This document shows positions 7,506 through 14,822 of a stretch of 19,998 nt of DNA, in pieces; position 1 is the first letter of the stretch; each line of letters starts with the position of its first letter. The DNA lies in the NCBI GenBank assembly GCA_002404015.1, contig DHIW01000064.1:1-19998 (forward strand), written 5' to 3'. The translations under genes and the position numbers were made by a program. This stretch comes from Chloroflexi bacterium UBA4736 (GTDB taxonomy: Bacteria; Chloroflexota; Dormibacteria; Dormibacterales; Dormibacteraceae). The notes beneath the pieces were generated by a model. That model worked only from the letters and a program-made list of their open reading frames with translations, had not been told where the DNA came from and made no database searches.

Positions 7506-7615
7506 GGCCTGGCTCCGCCAGGCCGTCTGAGTCCTGAATACAAGACGCGCACCAACCCTGTAAGCCCTCCAAAGGGAGGAAGGGTACTGGGGAGGAACCG
7601 CAGGTGCCTCCCCAG
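7506..7615 (+). repeat. Structured intergenic element, copy B
   Basis: Hairpin 1 is GGCCTGGC-TCC-GCCAGGCC (7506-7524), a perfect 8-bp stem. After 3 nt comes TGAGTCC (7528-7534), then a 52-nt spacer that includes a small hairpin CCCTCC-AAA-GGGAGG (7565-7579). Hairpin 2 runs from CTGGGGAGG (7587-7595) to CCTCCCCAG (7607-7615), with AACCGC just inside. Copies A and C share this order and spacing. It lies between the divergent metalloprotease and livG genes, ending 4 nt before the putative livG -10, and points toward livG. Confidence 0.68.
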
Positions 7616-7619
7616 CATT

Positions 7620-7625
7620 TAGACT
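7620..7625 (+). promoter_or_regulatory. -10 element TAGACT before livG
   Basis: TAGACT fits TANNNT and is followed by 7 nt and then the codon ATC at 7633, in frame with livG. The distance is the same as at the other putative leaderless genes here. Its -35 region would fall inside hairpin 2 of repeat copy B. Confidence 0.38.
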
Positions 7626-7632
7626 CCGCTCC

Positions 7633-8415
7633 ATCGGCGACGCGCTGCTGTCAGTCCAGAGCCTGAGCCTCCGGTTCGGCGGAGTCGTCGCACTCGACTC
7701 CGTCTCCTTCGACGTCGCGCCGGGCCAGATCGTCGGCGTCATCGGCCCCAACGGGGCGGGCAAGACCAGTCTTTTCAACTGCGTCACCAGGCTGTACCGG
7801 CCCTCATCCGGGAGCATCCTGCTCGCAGGCAAGGAGCTGCTCGACTGCCGCCCGCACGAGGTCGTCAGGCAGGGCGTCGCGCGGACGTTCCAGAGCCTGG
7901 CCCTCTTCCAGCGCATGAGCGTGCTGGACAACGTGCTGGTCGGCGCCCACACGCAGATCAAGGGCGCGGGCACACTGTCTTCGGCCCTCATGCTGCCCCG
8001 GCAGCGGACGGCCGAGCGGGAGGCTCGTGAGCTGGCCCTGCAGGCACTGCAGGAGGTAGGCCTGCGCGGCCTCGCGGACAGCTACGCGGCCGGCTTGCCC
8101 TTCGGCCAGTTGAAGCGCCTCGAGCTGGCCCGCGCCCTGGTCGCCCGGCCCCGCCTCCTGCTGCTGGACGAGCCGGCCGGCGGTCTCAGCCACGACGAGC
8201 TTCGCGAGCTGAGCGACCTGATCCTACGGATCCACAAAGACTTCGAGGTGACCATCGTCCTGGTCGAGCACCACATGAACCTGGTCATGGGCATCTCGGA
8301 CCAGGTGGTGGTGCTCAACTTCGGGCGCAAGATCGCGGGTGGCACTCCCGACGAGGTCCGCAACGACCCCGGGGTCATCGAGGCATACCTGGGGGCCGCG
8401 AGTGGCGCTGCTTGA
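7633..8415 (+). CDS. livG: Branched-chain amino acid-type ABC transporter ATP-binding protein LivG
   Basis: ATPase subunit of a LIV/HAAT-family importer. The reading frame is open from 7564, and the Walker A GPNGAGKT, signature LPFGQ, Walker B LLLLDEP and H-loop LVEHH are all present, as is the long LivG-type insertion before the signature. There is no ATG, GTG or TTG in frame before 7915, which lies far past Walker A. The protein must therefore begin at a non-standard codon, or a base is wrong. ATC at 7633 sits 7 nt after TAGACT. CTG at 7645 would give the usual (M)LSVQSLSLRFGG beginning. I give the ATC position (260 aa); the real start is uncertain by four codons. Its 3' end overlaps livF by 14 nt. 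Confidence 0.88.
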   Translation: MGDALLSVQSLSLRFGGVVALDSVSFDVAPGQIVGVIGPNGAGKTSLFNCVTRLYRPSSGSILLAGKELLDCRPHEVVRQGVARTFQSLALFQRMSVLDNVLVGAHTQIKGAGTLSSALMLPRQRTAEREARELALQALQEVGLRGLADSYAAGLPFGQLKRLELARALVARPRLLLLDEPAGGLSHDELRELSDLILRIHKDFEVTIVLVEHHMNLVMGISDQVVVLNFGRKIAGGTPDEVRNDPGVIEAYLGAASGAA

Positions 8416-9109
8416 GCTGCGCGGCGTGGCCGCCCGGTACGGCCACCGCCGCGTGTTGCACGAGGTCGACATGCAGGTGGAGGAGGGGGAGATCGTCGCC
8501 ATCCTGGGCGCCAACGGGGCCGGCAAGACGACCACCCTGCGTGCCATCTCCGGCACTGTCACGCGAGAGGGCGAGATCAACTTCCTGGGCCGCTCGCTGC
8601 TGGCTCAGCGGGCCTCCGACACTGCTCGTCTGGGGATCGCCCACGTCCCCGAGGGGCGGGGCACGATGGGCCAGCTCAGTGTCCTGGAGAACCTCCGACT
8701 GGGCGCCTACATGCGCCGCGACCGCGAGGTGGGCCGCGACTTCGAGCGCGTCTACGACTACTTTCCGGTGCTGCGCGAGCGGCGCGGCCAGGCGGCCGGC
8801 ACGCTGAGCGGCGGAGAGCAGCAGATGCTGGCCATCGGCCGCGCCTTGATGGCCCGGCCCAAGCTGCTCCTGCTGGACGAGCCATCCCTGGGGCTGGCCC
8901 CGCTCATCGCGAAGACCATCTTCGGGATCATCAGCAGCATCAACAAGGACGCCGGCACGGCGGTCCTCCTCGTCGAGCAGAACGCGGTCGCAGCGCTCGA
9001 GATCTCGCGCCGGGCCTACGTGCTCGAGGTGGGCCGCGTAGCGGTCAGCAACACCAGCGAGAAGCTCGGCCAGGACGACTCCATCCGGCGTTCCTACCTG
9101 GGGTATTGA
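8402..9109 (+). CDS. livF: Branched-chain amino acid-type ABC transporter ATP-binding protein LivF
   Basis: Second ATPase of the importer, 235 residues from a GTG at 8402. It begins MALLELRGVAARYG, the usual LivF opening. Walker A GANGAGKT is at 36-43, the segment HVPEGRGTMGQLSVLENLRLGAY is typical of LivF, and the signature LSGGEQQ is followed by Walker B LLLLDEP and the switch region VEQNA. The start lies 14 nt inside the end of livG, and the TGA is 5 nt before the livH ATG, so translation is probably coupled. An open frame extends upstream to 8339 but only overlaps livG further. Confidence 0.93.
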   Translation: MALLELRGVAARYGHRRVLHEVDMQVEEGEIVAILGANGAGKTTTLRAISGTVTREGEINFLGRSLLAQRASDTARLGIAHVPEGRGTMGQLSVLENLRLGAYMRRDREVGRDFERVYDYFPVLRERRGQAAGTLSGGEQQMLAIGRALMARPKLLLLDEPSLGLAPLIAKTIFGIISSINKDAGTAVLLVEQNAVAALEISRRAYVLEVGRVAVSNTSEKLGQDDSIRRSYLGY

Positions 9110-9114
9110 GCGGG

Positions 9115-9996
9115 ATGAGGGATTTCGTCGAGCAGGTGGTGTCCGGGCTTGCCGCGGGAGGCATCTACGCCAGCCTGGCCCTGGCCCTGGTGCTGATCTA
9201 CAGCGCCATGGGCCTCGTCAACTTCGCGCAGGGCGAGTTCGCGATGTTCGCAACCTTCATCTGCTGGACGCTCCTTGTCTCCCTGCACCTGCCGTACGTG
9301 CTGGCCTTCGTCCTTTCGGTGGCCGCCGCCTTCGGGGGCGCGATGGCGATCGAGCGGGTGATCATCCGGCCGTTCGAGAAGGGATCGCAGCTGAGCGTGG
9401 TGATCGTGACCCTGGCGCTGCTGGCGGTCGTGAACTCGATGGCAGGCGCGATCTGGACCTACGTCCCCAAGCCGTTTCCATCGCCGTTTCCGACCAAGCC
9501 GATCGAGTTGGGCGGCCTCCTGTTCTCAATCCTCGACATGAGCGTCATCGGCGTCAGCGTCGTCGTGCTGATCCTCATGTATCTGCTCTTCAACTACACG
9601 AAGTTGGGGCTCGCGATGCGGGCCGCCGCGCTCTACCCGGAGGTCGCCGAGCTGCTCGGCGTGCGGACCGGGCTCATGCTCGGCCTTGGCTGGGGGCTGG
9701 CCTCAGCCGTGGGCGCGGTGTCCGGGATCCTGGTCGCGCCCAACCTCTTCCTGGAGCCGAACATGATGCAGGGCGTCATCATCTACGCCTTCGCCGCGGC
9801 GGTGCTGGGCGGTATCGACAGCCCGATCGGAGCGGTTGTCGGGGGCCTTCTGCTGGGAGTCGCGCTGGCCTTGATCGGGGCCTACATCCCGGTTCTGGCC
9901 GACCTCCGGCTGGCGATCACGCTGGGCCTGATCGTGCTCGTGCTCGTGGTCCGGCCCTCGGGCCTCTTCGGCCGCCACCAAGTGAGCCGAGTCTGA
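9115..9996 (+). CDS. livH: Branched-chain amino acid-type ABC transporter permease LivH
   Basis: Integral membrane permease of 293 residues with about eight hydrophobic helices. The opening VVSGLAAGGIYASLALALVLIYSAMGLVNFAQGEFAMFA carries the LivH hallmark G-x-x-x-N-F-A-Q-G-E. The C-terminal half has GLAMRAAALYPEVAELLGV, the coupling-helix motif contacting the ATPases, and FAAAVLGGIDSPIGAVVGGLLLG. I chose the ATG at 9115; an in-frame TTG at 9106 overlaps the livF stop and adds only three residues. GAGCGGG precedes the ATG closely. The stop TGA overlaps the livM ATG by one base. Confidence 0.93.
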   Translation: MRDFVEQVVSGLAAGGIYASLALALVLIYSAMGLVNFAQGEFAMFATFICWTLLVSLHLPYVLAFVLSVAAAFGGAMAIERVIIRPFEKGSQLSVVIVTLALLAVVNSMAGAIWTYVPKPFPSPFPTKPIELGGLLFSILDMSVIGVSVVVLILMYLLFNYTKLGLAMRAAALYPEVAELLGVRTGLMLGLGWGLASAVGAVSGILVAPNLFLEPNMMQGVIIYAFAAAVLGGIDSPIGAVVGGLLLGVALALIGAYIPVLADLRLAITLGLIVLVLVVRPSGLFGRHQVSRV

Positions 9997-11015
9997 TGCC
10001 CTCCTGGCAGCGGCTCGCCGCGGCGGGTCTGGTCTTGCTCGTCGCGCTGGGGTTGCCGTTCGTGGCCACGGGATTCCAGACGCTGGAGCTCTCCTACGCC
10101 CTGATCTTCGCGATCGCCATCCTGGGGTTGAACATCCTGACCGGTTTCAGCGGCCAGATCTCACTCGGCCACGGCGCCTTTATCGCCATTGGTGCGTTCG
10201 TGATGGCGATCGGCGTCCACCTCTACAACATCAATTACCTGGCCACGATCCCGGTCGCGGGCGTGGTCTGCGGAGTCCTGGGTTTCGCCATCGGGGTGCC
10301 CGCACTCCGCCTGGAGGGCATCTACCTGGCGCTGGCAACGTTCGCGCTGGGGGTGGCGACTCCGAACATACTCAAGAAGCCGACCAACATCACCGGCGGC
10401 GTGAAGGGCATCATCCTGCCCCCGGCCACGTCACCAGTGCCCGACCAGGTTTCCGACGAGCAGTATTTCTACTTCGTCTGCCTGCTGGTGGCGGCGATCC
10501 TGTTCTTCCTGGCCTGGAGCATCCTGCGCGGCCGCACGGGCCGGGCCTGGCGGGCGATCAGGGACGGTGAGCTGGCCGCCACCTCGTTCGGCATCAACAT
10601 CGCGTCATACAAGACGCTGGCCTTCGCCGTAAGTGCGGCGTACGCGGGCGTGGCCGGCGCGCTCTACGGCATCGCGACCGGGTTCGTGAGTGCCGACGCC
10701 TACCCGTTCCAGCTCTCCATCGCACTCCTGGTGGGCGCCATCATCGGCGGCATCGCCTCGCTGGAGGGGGCCCTCATCGGCGGCCTCCTCAGCGAGTTCC
10801 TGCCCATCTACTCGCAGCAGCTGCTTTTCCCGATCAGCAAGCAGCTTGCGAACGCGGCCCCGGGCGCCACCCAGGGCCTTCTCCTGCTGGCCATAATGTT
10901 TCTCGCCCGAGATGGGATCGCTGGCGTGCTCAGGAGCGGATATCTGCGGCTTCGCCTGCGGCTGACCCGAGAACCTTCGCCAGTTGACACAAAGCAGCCT
11001 CCGCCCGCAGTCTGA
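9996..11015 (+). CDS. livM: Branched-chain amino acid-type ABC transporter permease LivM
   Basis: The partner permease, 339 residues with multiple membrane helices. It contains LNILTGFSGQISLGHGAFIAIGAF, the LivM signature, and later GRAWRAIRDGELAATSFGINIASYKTLAFAVSAAYAGVAGAL, the coupling motif (RDxExxAxxxGI) and following helices. The start codon shares one base with the livH stop (TGATG). The hydrophilic tail after ~315 is basic and proline-rich. A 48-nt gap follows before livK. Confidence 0.93.
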   Translation: MPSWQRLAAAGLVLLVALGLPFVATGFQTLELSYALIFAIAILGLNILTGFSGQISLGHGAFIAIGAFVMAIGVHLYNINYLATIPVAGVVCGVLGFAIGVPALRLEGIYLALATFALGVATPNILKKPTNITGGVKGIILPPATSPVPDQVSDEQYFYFVCLLVAAILFFLAWSILRGRTGRAWRAIRDGELAATSFGINIASYKTLAFAVSAAYAGVAGALYGIATGFVSADAYPFQLSIALLVGAIIGGIASLEGALIGGLLSEFLPIYSQQLLFPISKQLANAAPGATQGLLLLAIMFLARDGIAGVLRSGYLRLRLRLTREPSPVDTKQPPPAV

Positions 11016-11063
11016 TACACCCGGTTCGGGCATTAACCGACACAGAGGGAGGAGACGAGCAAG

Positions 11064-12332
11064 TTGAGAAGCAAACGTATCGGCGTTGCCCTTGTCACGG
11101 CCGTGAGCTTCGTGCTGGCCGCCTGCGGCAACAGCAGCGGCGGCGGGACGGCCGCCAACACGGCCAGCGACGTCGGGGTGACCAAGGACTCCATCCTGCT
11201 GGGCAGCACGATGCCCCTCAGCGGCCCGGCAGCCGCCTACGGCACCATCGCCAAGGCGATGGACGCCTATTTCAAGTCCGTCAACGACGCGGGCGGGGTC
11301 AACGGACGCAAGATCACGTTCAAGTACCTTGACGATGCCTACAACCCGGCTCAGACCGTGCCGCTCACCAAGCAGCTGGTCGAGCAGGACCAGGTCTTCG
11401 CCATGGTGGGTGGCCTGGGAACCCAGGACCAGACCTCCGTTCGCGACTACCTGAACTCCAAGAAGGTGCCCCAGGTCTTCGTCTTCACGGGAGCGACCAC
11501 GTTCTCGGCGGAGTTCAAGAAGTACCCCTACACGTTCGGCTGGCAGCCCGTCTACCAGGGCGAGTCGCTGATCTACGCGCAGTACCTGCTCAAGAACACG
11601 CCCAACGCCAAGATCGGCATCATCTACCAGAACGACGACTACGGGCAGGACTACCTCGCGGGCCTCGTCAAGGGCCTCGGTGACAAGGCCAGCATGATCG
11701 TCGACAAGGAGAGCAATGACGTTGGGGCCCCCGACCTCAGCTCGCAGATCCTCAAGCTGAAGGCGTCCGGGGCGGACACCTTCTTCGTCTTCGAGACCCC
11801 TTCGCCCGCGATCAAGTCGATCGTGACGGCGTTCAAGGTGGGCTGGAAGCCGACCATCTACCTGAACTCGGTGGCGGCACCATTGCCCTACGTCGGTGCG
11901 GCCGCCAAGGCGGCGGGCGACCCCAAGGCCGTGGACGGCATCCTGACCGTGTCCTACCTGAAGGACCCCATCGACCCCGCCCAGGCCAGTGACGCGGCCG
12001 TCCAGCAGTACAAGCAGTTGATGGCGAAGTACTACCCAGACGGCAAGATCGAGGACAGCTTCAACTTCGTAGGCTTCGCGGCCGCCTGGAGCACGGTGGA
12101 CGTGCTGAAGAAGGCGGGCAACAACCTAACGCGGAAGTCATTGCTCGATGCGCTCGGCACCTTCAACGAGCCGGACAACCCCTTCCTCTACAAGGGGATC
12201 ACGGCCAAGAACAGCTCCAGCGATCACTACACGATCACCCAGGAGTACCAGGCGAAGTACGACGCGGCGCTGGGCGACTACAGGCCGATCAGCCCGCTGA
12301 TCGACGTGCGGGGCAAGATCAAGTTCCCGTAA
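11064..12332 (+). CDS. livK: ABC transporter substrate-binding lipoprotein, LivK/HAAT family
   Basis: Extracytoplasmic solute-binding protein of 422 residues. A basic start (MRSKR) and hydrophobic stretch lead to a lipobox FVLAAC with Cys21, so it is a lipoprotein. A Ser/Gly-rich linker follows, then the periplasmic-binding-protein type I fold: ILLGSTMPLSGPAAAYG, a mature N-terminal signature of the family; ITFKYLDDAYNP; and IGIIYQNDDYGQDY. The TTG start is supported by GGGAGGAG about 9 nt upstream. Family members bind branched-chain amino acids, amides, urea or aromatic acids, and the substrate cannot be told here. It is the last gene of the operon, followed by a terminator. Confidence 0.93.
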   Translation: MRSKRIGVALVTAVSFVLAACGNSSGGGTAANTASDVGVTKDSILLGSTMPLSGPAAAYGTIAKAMDAYFKSVNDAGGVNGRKITFKYLDDAYNPAQTVPLTKQLVEQDQVFAMVGGLGTQDQTSVRDYLNSKKVPQVFVFTGATTFSAEFKKYPYTFGWQPVYQGESLIYAQYLLKNTPNAKIGIIYQNDDYGQDYLAGLVKGLGDKASMIVDKESNDVGAPDLSSQILKLKASGADTFFVFETPSPAIKSIVTAFKVGWKPTIYLNSVAAPLPYVGAAAKAAGDPKAVDGILTVSYLKDPIDPAQASDAAVQQYKQLMAKYYPDGKIEDSFNFVGFAAAWSTVDVLKKAGNNLTRKSLLDALGTFNEPDNPFLYKGITAKNSSSDHYTITQEYQAKYDAALGDYRPISPLIDVRGKIKFP

Positions 12333-12348
12333 CCCGAAGCTGAACGAA

Positions 12349-12381
12349 GGGGCCGGGCGGCGCGCCCGGCCCCTTTTCTTT
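12349..12381 (+). terminator. Intrinsic terminator of the liv operon
   Basis: GGGGCCGGGCG (12349-12359) and CGCCCGGCCCC (12363-12373) form a perfect 11-bp stem with a 3-nt loop, followed by TTTTCTTT (12374-12381). It begins 17 nt after the livK stop and lies just before the end of the convergent desaturase gene. Confidence 0.9.
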
Positions 12382-12406
12382 GGGGGTTGGGTCCGGCCGG
12401 CTGGCC

Positions 12407-13453
12407 CTAGGCCTCGGCCGCCTCGCCGCGGCGGGGGCTGCCTGGCCGCAGCGGCGCGCCGATGTCGTGCAGGAAGGAGAGGATCTCCCGGTACGACTGC
12501 AGGATCGAGGTCTCGTAGTAGGGCACGCCGCGATCGGCGCAGAACTGCCTGACGATCGCATGCGCCCGGCGCACGTTGCGCCGGGGCATGGTTGGGAACA
12601 GGTGGTGTTCGATCTGATAATTGAGGGACCCGTAGAGCAGGTCCGTGAGCGGGTGCGAGGCCACGTTGCGAGCGGTCAGCACCTGTGAGCGCAGGAAGTC
12701 CATCTCGGCCTCGGCCTCAACCTGGGGCATCCCCTTGTGGTTGGGCGCGAACACGGACGCCAGGTAGAAGCCGCCGACGCACTTCTGGATGACCACGACC
12801 AGGAGAGCCCGCCAGGGCCCGACCAGCACGACCAGCAGCGCCAGGTAGGCCAGCGCGTGGAGTGCCAGCCCGATCGCTTCCGCCCGGCGGTGGCGCGAGG
12901 GCCCGCGGGCGAGGAACCTCACCCCGGACACGTGCATGACCCAGCCCAGGCCGAAAAGCAGGGGGAAGAAGAGGTAGGCCTGGTTGGCGGCGATGAACCG
13001 GCCCAGGCCTCGCTTGTCGGCGGCCTGCTCGGGTGTATACGCGATCACCCCCACGCTGATGTCGGGGTCAAGCTCGACGTGGTTGGGGTTGCCGTGGTGG
13101 CGGTTGTGCTTGTCGACCCACCAGCCGTGGCTCATGCCGAGCAGCAGGTTGCCGGTGATGAAACCGATCACCGTGTTGGCGCGCCGGCTGGCGAACATCT
13201 GCTGGTGCCCGGCGTCGTGCAGCTGGAAGCCGAGCTGGCCTGACACCACACCCAGCATCCCCGCCGTCAGCGCCGTCACCCAGGGGTTGTCGACCAGGCC
13301 CAGGATCGCGAAGCAGGCCGCGAAGGCCAGCGTGTTGGTGGTCAGGAGGAGGACGTAATAGCCAGGCTGCTTGCGGAGGAGCCCGGCCTGCTCGACCAGG
13401 CGCTTCAGCTGCGCATAGTCGGAGGCGATGGCGGAAGTCGGCAAGACATCCAC
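12407..13453 (-). CDS. Membrane fatty-acid desaturase (paralog 2)
   Basis: A di-iron membrane desaturase of 348 residues, clearly paralogous to the one at 4982-6067 over its whole length. Shared segments include DYAxLKR, KQPGYY, HDAGH (79-83), HNRHHGNPNH (from 116), APNHKGMP (236-243), LTARNV and NYQIEHHLFP (278-287). The start at GTG 13453 (MDVLPTSAIASDYAQLK) is chosen by alignment with that paralog. The frame is open upstream to a TTG at 13534, but that part is unrelated and overlaps repeats. No clear -10 or Shine-Dalgarno precedes 13453. A structured element (copy C) and a short hairpin lie upstream on its side. It converges with the liv operon terminator. Confidence 0.88.
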   Translation of the reverse strand: MDVLPTSAIASDYAQLKRLVEQAGLLRKQPGYYVLLLTTNTLAFAACFAILGLVDNPWVTALTAGMLGVVSGQLGFQLHDAGHQQMFASRRANTVIGFITGNLLLGMSHGWWVDKHNRHHGNPNHVELDPDISVGVIAYTPEQAADKRGLGRFIAANQAYLFFPLLFGLGWVMHVSGVRFLARGPSRHRRAEAIGLALHALAYLALLVVLVGPWRALLVVVIQKCVGGFYLASVFAPNHKGMPQVEAEAEMDFLRSQVLTARNVASHPLTDLLYGSLNYQIEHHLFPTMPRRNVRRAHAIVRQFCADRGVPYYETSILQSYREILSFLHDIGAPLRPGSPRRGEAAEA

Positions 13454-13496
13454 TCTGAGGGAGGGCTCGAGCCAATTGCAAATGGCGTCCGGCCGC

Positions 13497-13513
13497 ACGC
13501 ACGGTTCGTGCGT
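13497..13513. promoter_or_regulatory. Short perfect inverted repeat upstream of desaturase 2
   Basis: ACGCACG-GTT-CGTGCGT is a perfect 7-bp inverted repeat with a 3-nt centre, 44 bp before the chosen desaturase start. There is no T-tract. It could be a small operator or a hairpin in the 5' leader; nothing else identifies it. Confidence 0.35.
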
Positions 13514-13539
13514 CCTGGCGGACGGCTCCCTCAAGACTT

Positions 13540-13733
13540 CCGCGCCGCCTTCACAAGGCGCTTAAGGCGTGGGGGAACCCCTTCGCGGTTCCCCCTCGTG
13601 CCCCTTCCGTGCTCCATGCCGCGTTTGGCGCGCGTCTGGAATTTGGGACTCAAGCGGGCCGGCGGAGCCGCCCCTTCCGGCGCCACAGGTCTGACGTTTG
13701 ATCTAAACCTCCGCGCCGCCTTCACAAGGCGCT
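13540..13733. repeat. 23-bp perfect direct repeats flanking element copy C
   Basis: The same 23 bases, beginning CCGCGCCGCC and ending AAGGCGCT, occur at 13540-13562 and 13711-13733. Each contains a small hairpin CGCCTT-CAC-AAGGCG. They lie 8 bp beyond hairpin 2 and 36 bp beyond hairpin 1 of copy C, so they frame it asymmetrically. With copy C they account for most of the 339 bp between the divergent genes. Confidence 0.6.
13571..13674 (-). repeat. Structured intergenic element, copy C
   Basis: Read on the minus strand, hairpin 1 is GGGGCGGC-TCC-GCCGGCCC (13674-13656) with one mismatch. After 3 nt comes TGAGTCC (13652-13646), then a 50-nt spacer beginning like copy B: CAGACGCGCGCCAA here, AAGACGCGCACCAA there. 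Hairpin 2 is GGGGGAACC (13595-13587) pairing with GGTTCCCCC (13579-13571), with the shared AACCGC at its apex. It lies between divergent genes and points toward desaturase 2. Confidence 0.65.
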
Positions 13734-13792
13734 CACACGCGCCGGGCAGTATTGGCCGCATCGGATCTCGATCACATGGAGGTACATCGGAA

Positions 13793-14122
13793 ATGAACGG
13801 ACGACGCAGATTCGGGCTGCTGTGGGGGCTGATCACGCTCCTGATCGCCGGGGTGGTGGGCGCGATCGCTTACCAGGCCGGGGTGGCCACCCATTTCGCC
13901 TCGGGCCAGTACGAGGGTTTCGGCTTCTTCGGCCTGGTGCCGCTCCTGTTCCTGGGCCTGCTCCTGTTCGGACTGTCCAGGATCTTCTGGTGGCGCGGTC
14001 CCCGCGGCATGTACGGCGGGCACGGCCATCGGGGCGGCATGGAGCACAGGCTCCGGGAATGGCACGACCAGGCTCACGGCCAGGTCCCGGCCGAAGGTAA
14101 GAAGTCCGACTCGTCACCCTAG
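13793..14122 (+). CDS. Small two-TM membrane protein preceding a two-component system
   Basis: A 109-residue protein with hydrophobic helices at about 8-28 and 43-65. A cytoplasm-like tail rich in Gly, His and Arg follows (GPRGMYGGHGHRGGMEHRLREWHDQAHG). The ATG at 13793 has GGAGGT about 9 nt upstream. An open frame reaching back to 13508 runs through the repeat region and is not coding. It is 1 nt from the response regulator start, so it belongs to that operon. Small proteins of this make-up often sit beside sensor kinases; it could be an accessory sensor or metal-binding protein, but I recognise no family. Confidence 0.75.
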   Translation: MNGRRRFGLLWGLITLLIAGVVGAIAYQAGVATHFASGQYEGFGFFGLVPLLFLGLLLFGLSRIFWWRGPRGMYGGHGHRGGMEHRLREWHDQAHGQVPAEGKKSDSSP

Positions 14123-14123
14123 G

Positions 14124-14822
14124 ATGGCGGTCGTGAAGACCGTGCTGGTCGTGGACGACGAGCCGCAGATCCTGCGGCTCGTCCGCGACTACCTGGAGCG
14201 GGCGGGCTTCAAGGTGGTGACCGCAGGCGACGGCGTCGCCGCCCTGCGCACCGCCCGGACCCAGCACCCCGACCTGGTGGTGCTCGACCTGGGGCTGCCC
14301 CAGCTGGATGGCCTTGACGTGACGCGCGAGCTGCGCCGAGAGGGCGCCGTCCCGATCATCATGCTGACCGCCCGCGGGGACGAGTCGGACAAGCTGGTCG
14401 GCCTCGAGCTGGGCGCCGACGACTACCTGACGAAGCCCTTCAGCCCCAAGGAGCTGGTAGCGCGTGTCCGTGCGGTGCTGCGCAGGGCCGATGGCCTGCG
14501 CGCCCAGGACGACCTGATCCGGGTGGGGGAGGAGGTCGAGCTCGACCTCCCGCGCCTGCAGCTCCGGATCCGCGGGCGCCTGGTGGAGCTCACGCCGACC
14601 GAGTTCCAGCTTCTCGCCACCATGGCCCGCCAGCCCGGCCGCGTCTTCACGCGGGCGCAGCTCCTGGACGCGGTTCACGGCGTCGCGGTGGAGTCTTACG
14701 AGCGGGCGATCGACGCCCACGTGAAAAACCTACGGCGCAAGATCGAGCCCGACCCGCGAGCCCCGCGCTACTTGCAGACCGCCTTCGGGGTCGGCTACCG
14801 CTTCGCGGACCTGGCTCGTTGA
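14124..14822 (+). CDS. OmpR/PhoB-family response regulator
   Basis: A 232-residue cytoplasmic regulator. The receiver domain (about 5-120) has the acidic pair Asp11/Asp12, phosphoacceptor Asp55, Thr82 and Lys104. The winged-helix DNA-binding domain (about 130-230) has LTPTEFQLLATMARQPGRVFTRAQLL, then a recognition helix around ERAIDAHVKNLRRKIE and the wing GVGYRF. The ATG at 14124 has no clear ribosome binding site but follows the previous stop by one base, so coupling is likely; an in-frame GTG at 14133 is a possible alternative. The stop overlaps the kinase start as TTGA. Its targets are unknown. Confidence 0.93.
   Translation: MAVVKTVLVVDDEPQILRLVRDYLERAGFKVVTAGDGVAALRTARTQHPDLVVLDLGLPQLDGLDVTRELRREGAVPIIMLTARGDESDKLVGLELGADDYLTKPFSPKELVARVRAVLRRADGLRAQDDLIRVGEEVELDLPRLQLRIRGRLVELTPTEFQLLATMARQPGRVFTRAQLLDAVHGVAVESYERAIDAHVKNLRRKIEPDPRAPRYLQTAFGVGYRFADLAR

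Noticed and set aside
7506..7615. Copy B as an intrinsic terminator
   Set aside because: Hairpin 2 is strong but is followed by CATTTAGA, not a T-tract, and no gene on this strand ends upstream of it.
9703..9981. Minus-strand ORF within livH
   Set aside because: It is antisense to the conserved permease helices; composition is Asp/Gln/His-rich as expected of a shadow.
13508..13792. Upstream extension of the small membrane protein ORF
   Set aside because: It runs through the direct repeats and element copy C; the ATG at 13793 has its own ribosome binding site.
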